A stretch of DNA of 9,811 nt from Inquilinus sp. (lineage in GTDB: Bacteria; Pseudomonadota; Alphaproteobacteria; DSM-16000; Inquilinaceae), in NCBI GenBank assembly GCA_013003675.1, contig JABDIP010000430.1, positions 1 to 9,811 of the forward strand, read 5' to 3'. Positions 7,112-9,811 of this stretch are shown here, in pieces (positions within the stretch are counted from its first letter, which is position 1; each line of letters opens with the position of its first letter). The notes under the pieces were generated by a model that saw nothing but the letters and a program-made list of their open reading frames with translations, had not been told where the DNA came from and did not search any database. Position numbers and translations under genes: made by a program.

Positions 7112-7126
7112 TTAACCGAGAATTAA
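7112..7126. promoter_or_regulatory. Perfect CtrA-type box TTAA-N7-TTAA
   Basis: TTAACC starts at 7112 and the second TTAA is at 7123-7126, exactly 7 bases between the tetramers. This is the full binding consensus of the alphaproteobacterial response regulator CtrA. It lies 75 bp before the ATG at 7202 in the only AT-rich patch of the intergenic region, and TTAA is rare in this GC-rich window. A -10 element could not be placed confidently, so whether the site activates or represses is open. Confidence 0.6.
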
Positions 7127-7201
7127 TCACTAGATGCCACTTTAGCGCGCATGCGTCCGTAGTGGCCCCGTCGCGGCCGCCCCCGGGCACCCTCTCAGAA
7201 G

Positions 7202-8329
7202 ATGACGGGGCCGATGAGCAGCAATCTCACGCCGGAAGATGTCTCCAAACTGCTGACCGACAAGTCCGCCGACGCGCGGGCTGAAATGGTGGCCAAGCTG
7301 GCCGGAGATCTGGACAGCAACGCATTGACCGAGCAGGAACGGCAGATCGCCGGCGACATCGTCCGCAAGATGGCCGCCGACGCCGCGGTGCTGGTCCGCG
7401 AGGCGGTGGCCCGCAATCTGAAATCATCGCGCAACCTGCCCCATGACGTGGCGCTGAGCCTGGCCAACGACGTCGATCAGGTGGCCTTGCCGGTATTGGA
7501 GTTTTCCACCGTTCTCGAGGACGGCGAATTGGCCGAGCTGCTGGAGCGCGCGCCGGAGTGCAAGCAGGTCGCCGTCGCCCGCCGCGAGACCGTCTCGGAG
7601 GCCTTGTCCCAGGCCCTTGTCGAGCACGGTAGCCAGAGCGCGGTCGAGACCCTTGTCGGCAATGCCGGCGCGCGGATCGACGAGAAGTCGTTCGAGCGCG
7701 CCCTCGATCGTTTCGGCGAGTCCGAGACGCTGCAGGAGAACATCGTCAAGCGCGAAACCCTGCCGCTGACGATCTCCGAACGACTGGTCACCATGGTGTC
7801 GGAACAGCTGCAGGACTATCTGGTCGCCAATCACGATCTGGCGCCGGACACCGCCAGCGATTTGATCCTGCGGGCGCGCGAGCGGGCAACGGTCAGCCTG
7901 GTGACCGATGCCTCCGACGACAAGGACGTGGAGAAACTGGCGCGCCAACTGAACGCCCATGGGCGGCTTACCGCGTCGATGATCCTGCGCAGCCTGTGCA
8001 TGGGCGACCTCGCCTTCTTCGAGGCGGCGCTTGCCGAGTTGGGGGGAGTGCCCCTGCTGAACGCCCGCCTGCTGGTGCACGACGAGGGCGGTCTGGGTCT
8101 GAAACGACTTTACGAGAAGGCGAAATTGCCCGCGTCGCTCTTTGCGGCGTTCCGCACCGCCGTCGATGTCAATCGCCAGACCGATTTCCGCAGTGCCGAC
8201 TACGATCGCGAGACCTATAGCCGGATCATGATCGAGCGCATCCTGACCCAGTATGACGGGATGGGCGCCGAGGATTCCGATTTCCTGCTGCGGAAGCTGG
8301 ACGACCTGATGGAAGGCGTCGCCGCCTAG
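7202..8329 (+). CDS. DUF2336 domain-containing protein
   Basis: A 375-residue protein with no signal peptide or membrane segment, so probably cytoplasmic. Residues about 10-140 look like short paired helices of HEAT-like type, with the DUF2336-typical run LVREAVARNLKSSRNLP (64-80), then DVALSLANDVDQVALPVLEF and LEDGELAELLERA. The rest is also helical and rich in Glu, Asp, Arg and Leu. The family has no firmly established activity, and no catalytic motif is visible; a scaffold or regulatory role is only a guess from the repeat fold. Two in-frame ATGs, at 7202 and 7214, are possible starts and neither has a convincing Shine-Dalgarno (AGAAG touches the first, GGGG precedes the second). It is monocistronic by spacing, 258 bp from betI and 314 bp from the next gene, and sits behind a perfect CtrA-type box, hinting at cell-cycle or motility control. 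Confidence 0.85.
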   Translation: MTGPMSSNLTPEDVSKLLTDKSADARAEMVAKLAGDLDSNALTEQERQIAGDIVRKMAADAAVLVREAVARNLKSSRNLPHDVALSLANDVDQVALPVLEFSTVLEDGELAELLERAPECKQVAVARRETVSEALSQALVEHGSQSAVETLVGNAGARIDEKSFERALDRFGESETLQENIVKRETLPLTISERLVTMVSEQLQDYLVANHDLAPDTASDLILRARERATVSLVTDASDDKDVEKLARQLNAHGRLTASMILRSLCMGDLAFFEAALAELGGVPLLNARLLVHDEGGLGLKRLYEKAKLPASLFAAFRTAVDVNRQTDFRSADYDRETYSRIMIERILTQYDGMGAEDSDFLLRKLDDLMEGVAA

Positions 8330-8386
8330 CCGGTGGTATCGGGCGCGAGCCGGTCCGCCGCGTTTCGCCGAGCGTCCGCCACATTC

Positions 8387-8416
8387 CGGCGCTTTCGCCG
8401 TCCGGCCGAGGTTTTT
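8387..8416 (+). terminator. Weak candidate terminator after the DUF2336 gene
   Basis: A 5-bp stem CGGCG/CGCCG with loop CTTT (8387-8400) precedes a T5 run at 8412-8416. The 11-nt gap between stem and T-run is too long for a standard intrinsic terminator, so this is tentative. Confidence 0.25.
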
Positions 8417-8519
8417 CGCGGAGGGCGCGGCGGGAGTATAACCCATTGTCGGCAAACCTGGTTTTACCGATTGGTGCCGATGCGTCACATCCACGCCAAA
8501 TTCAGATAAAAAATAGGTT

Positions 8520-8534
8520 TTAACCGGCTGTTAT
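8520..8534. promoter_or_regulatory. Near-match CtrA-type box (TTAA-N7-TTAT)
   Basis: TTAACC begins at 8520 and TTAT follows with 7 bases between the tetramers, one mismatch from the full CtrA consensus. It lies about 110 bp before the ATG at 8644. Its first half, TTAACCG, is identical to that of the perfect box upstream of the DUF2336 gene. Confidence 0.4.
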
Positions 8535-8544
8535 CTTTCTCGCC

Positions 8545-8577
8545 TCACGATTGCGGTCCCGGTCACGATTCCGGTCC
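8545..8577. repeat. Two-copy direct repeat with 18-bp period
   Basis: TCACGATTGCGGTCC (8545-8559) and TCACGATTCCGGTCC (8563-8577) match at 14 of 15 bases and are separated by CGG. Repeats nearly two helical turns apart can hold a regulator on one DNA face. The second copy contains a GANTC site. No specific binding protein is recognised. Confidence 0.6.
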
Positions 8578-8632
8578 GTAGAAACGCACGGCAGCGCCGC
8601 CTGCTGTCGGAATGCTCCACCAGATAGGACTT

Positions 8633-8637
8633 AGGAG
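8633..8637 (+). promoter_or_regulatory. Ribosome binding site of the membrane protein gene
   Basis: AGGAG lies 6 nt before the ATG at 8644 in an otherwise unremarkable context. It fixes the start of an open frame that has no stop inside the window. Confidence 0.8.
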
Positions 8638-8643
8638 ACTTTG

Positions 8644-9811
8644 ATGCCGTTCGCGGAAATGTTTTCGGGCGCGCCGTCGTCGATCTGGTCGTGGTTGACG
8701 ATCCTAGCAGTGCTCAGCGTGGGCATGTACTTCGCGCGCCATGCGGCGCACAAGGCGATCCTGCTGCTCAGCCGTATGATCTATCGGGCGTGCCGCATGA
8801 CGGCGACATCCCTGATGCAGGCGGAGCATCGACTGCAACTGCGCAATCGCGAGGTTCTATTGGCCGCAGGCCGAGAGGATACCGAGCGACTGGTCGAGCG
8901 TGAGTTCGACCGGGTCGCCGCGGCGGTGAAGCGCGACCTGTCGGCCTGCCCGGCGGTCACCCGCCGCCTGGCCGAGGAAATCACGCAGATCGAGGAAGAT
9001 CACGAGAGCAGCACGGACGTGCCGCCGTCGCCGCCGGGCTGGATCGACGCCGTCGAGGCGGTCGCGGCGATCCCGTCCAAAGGCGAGCCGATGGTCGCCA
9101 ACATCCTCGAGCAGATCCACACCTCGCTGGTGAAGTCGCAGGAGGAGGCGCTCGGCGACTATCGCGACGCCGTGGAGAAGCGGCACAAGGTTCTGCATGC
9201 ACTGCGGCCGCATTGGCGCGACGTCGCGAGCCAGCTCGGTACGATCGACAAGAAGGTCCAATCCTTGCTGACCCGCGCCGGCGCCATCGACAAGGAGATG
9301 GAGAAGTATGAGGGGGTCATGAAGGGGACCGACGCGGCGGTGCGTAGCCTGTCGTCTTCGTCGCTCAAGAACCTCTTCGTGTCTGCCTTCTTCCTGGCGA
9401 TCGCCACCGGCGGTGCGGTCATCAACTTCCAGCTGATTGCCCGGCCGATGGCCGAGATGGTTGGCGGCAACGCCCTGATCGGCAACTTCAAGACGGCGGA
9501 AATCGCCGCCCTTGTGATCATCCTCGTGGAGATTTCCATGGGGCTGTTCATGATGGAATCGATGCGGATCACGCGGCTGTTCCCGGTGATCGGCGCGCTG
9601 TCGGACAAGGTGCGCCGCCGCATGATCGTGGTGACGTTAACGCTGCTGACGCTGCTGGCCACATTCGAGTCCGGCCTCGCCTACATGCGTGAGGTGCTGT
9701 TGCAGGACGAGTTGGCCACCAATGCCGTGTTGCGCGGCGCCGACTCGGTTGTGACCGCCCAGTTCACCTGGATCACGACCGGCGTTCAGATGGGGCTCGG
9801 CTTCATCCTGC
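8644..9811 (+). CDS. Uncharacterised membrane protein with long helical domain, truncated by window end
   Basis: The frame is open for 389 codons and continues past the edge. I do not recognise the family. One membrane segment lies near residues 14-32. A long, highly charged and mostly helical region follows (about 55-235), with likely coiled-coil stretches around 60-120 and 150-230 and a proline-rich break at about 125-133 (TDVPPSPPG). A membrane cluster then begins: about 243-265 (FVSAFFLAIATGGAVINF), 285-305, 327-347 and a fifth starting near 373. Acidic residues Glu296, Glu305 and Glu342 lie in or at the edge of these segments. Conserved-looking loops include LIARPMAEMVGG and MRITRLFPVIGALSDKVRRRM. 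The helical region is probably cytoplasmic. The architecture recalls ion-channel, motor-like or membrane-scaffold proteins, but no such function can be assigned. The start is fixed by AGGAG 6 nt upstream. Confidence 0.85.
   Translation, partial: MPFAEMFSGAPSSIWSWLTILAVLSVGMYFARHAAHKAILLLSRMIYRACRMTATSLMQAEHRLQLRNREVLLAAGREDTERLVEREFDRVAAAVKRDLSACPAVTRRLAEEITQIEEDHESSTDVPPSPPGWIDAVEAVAAIPSKGEPMVANILEQIHTSLVKSQEEALGDYRDAVEKRHKVLHALRPHWRDVASQLGTIDKKVQSLLTRAGAIDKEMEKYEGVMKGTDAAVRSLSSSSLKNLFVSAFFLAIATGGAVINFQLIARPMAEMVGGNALIGNFKTAEIAALVIILVEISMGLFMMESMRITRLFPVIGALSDKVRRRMIVVTLTLLTLLATFESGLAYMREVLLQDELATNAVLRGADSVVTAQFTWITTGVQMGLGFIL

Larger units (their letters stand above)
6944..7201. other. Intergenic region between betI and the DUF2336 gene
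   Basis: These 258 bp separate the choline locus from an unrelated gene. The first half is GC-rich and holds an inverted repeat at 7021-7044. The stretch 7081-7140 is clearly more AT-rich and contains the TTAA-N7-TTAA box, making it the probable promoter region of the gene at 7202. GANTC methylation-type sites occur at 7054-7058 and 7082-7086. A frame with an ATG at 7069 crosses the region, but it runs through the box and into the next gene and looks spurious. Confidence 0.5.
8330..8643. other. Gene-free region upstream of the membrane protein gene
   Basis: No credible coding frame is present in these 314 bp. The first part is GC-rich, with a small hairpin (CGGCG/CGCCG, 8387-8400) and a T5 run at 8412-8416, together a weak candidate terminator for the DUF2336 gene. 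The middle is AT-rich (about 8440-8540), including the short palindrome AAACC-T-GGTTT (8454-8464), an A-run at 8508-8513 and a near-match CtrA box. A direct repeat follows at 8545-8577, then a strong ribosome binding site. The layout is that of a regulated promoter, but no convincing -35/-10 pair was found. Confidence 0.5.

Noticed and set aside
6325..7284. Plus-strand frame of 319 codons overlapping betI and the start of the DUF2336 gene
   Set aside because: It lies out of frame across betI, passes through the CtrA box and intergenic hairpin, and has no family features. The internal ATG at 7069 gives no better candidate.
7424..8494. Minus-strand frame of 356 codons opposite the DUF2336 gene
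   Set aside because: Its translation is His/Gln/Gly-rich, typical of an antisense shadow, and the plus-strand protein matches a known family throughout.
9159..9662. Minus-strand frame of 167 codons within the last gene
   Set aside because: It is opposite a continuous plus-strand frame with a strong ribosome binding site and coherent membrane segments, and shows no domain of its own.
1..9811. Mobile elements, CRISPR arrays, tRNA or rRNA genes
   Set aside because: No transposase or integrase motifs, terminal repeats, regularly spaced repeats of CRISPR type, or cloverleaf-like tRNA sequence were seen on reading the window.

Overview
The window reads as chromosomal DNA of a GC-rich alphaproteobacterium, probably a Rhodospirillales-like or rhizobial-type lineage. 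The grounds are Sinorhizobium-style BetA, BetI, ChoX and ChoV sequences, a DUF2336 gene (a family found mainly in alphaproteobacteria) and TTAA-N7-TTAA boxes typical of the alphaproteobacterial regulator CtrA. The genus cannot be fixed from the sequence alone.

Positions 62-6242 hold one minus-strand transcription unit, read from right to left: choX, choW, choV, betB, betA. It encodes a complete choline import and oxidation route. Periplasmic ChoX binds choline, the ChoW/ChoV ABC transporter imports it, BetA oxidises choline to betaine aldehyde, and BetB oxidises that to the osmoprotectant glycine betaine. The last four genes are 2-20 bp apart. Between choX and choW lies a 182-bp gap rich in inverted repeats, which may separate expression of the binding protein from the rest.

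The TetR-family repressor gene betI is divergent, on the plus strand at 6359-6943. The 116-bp betI/choX intergenic region carries a near-perfect 22-bp palindrome (6322-6343), the obvious candidate BetI operator, placed to control both directions. BetI repressors are classically relieved by choline, so substrate-induced expression of the whole unit is the likely logic.

From 6944 onward the content changes and has no visible link to choline. A DUF2336 protein gene (7202-8329) is preceded by a perfect TTAA-N7-TTAA box. After a 314-bp gene-free stretch with a near-match CtrA-like box and an 18-bp-period direct repeat comes a plus-strand gene (8644 to the window end) for a protein I do not recognise, with one N-terminal membrane segment, a long charged helical region and a C-terminal cluster of membrane segments. 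It is cut by the window edge.

The choline locus is well understood by homology. The less explained parts are the two right-hand genes and their possible shared CtrA control. No tRNA, rRNA, CRISPR array, insertion sequence or riboswitch was seen.
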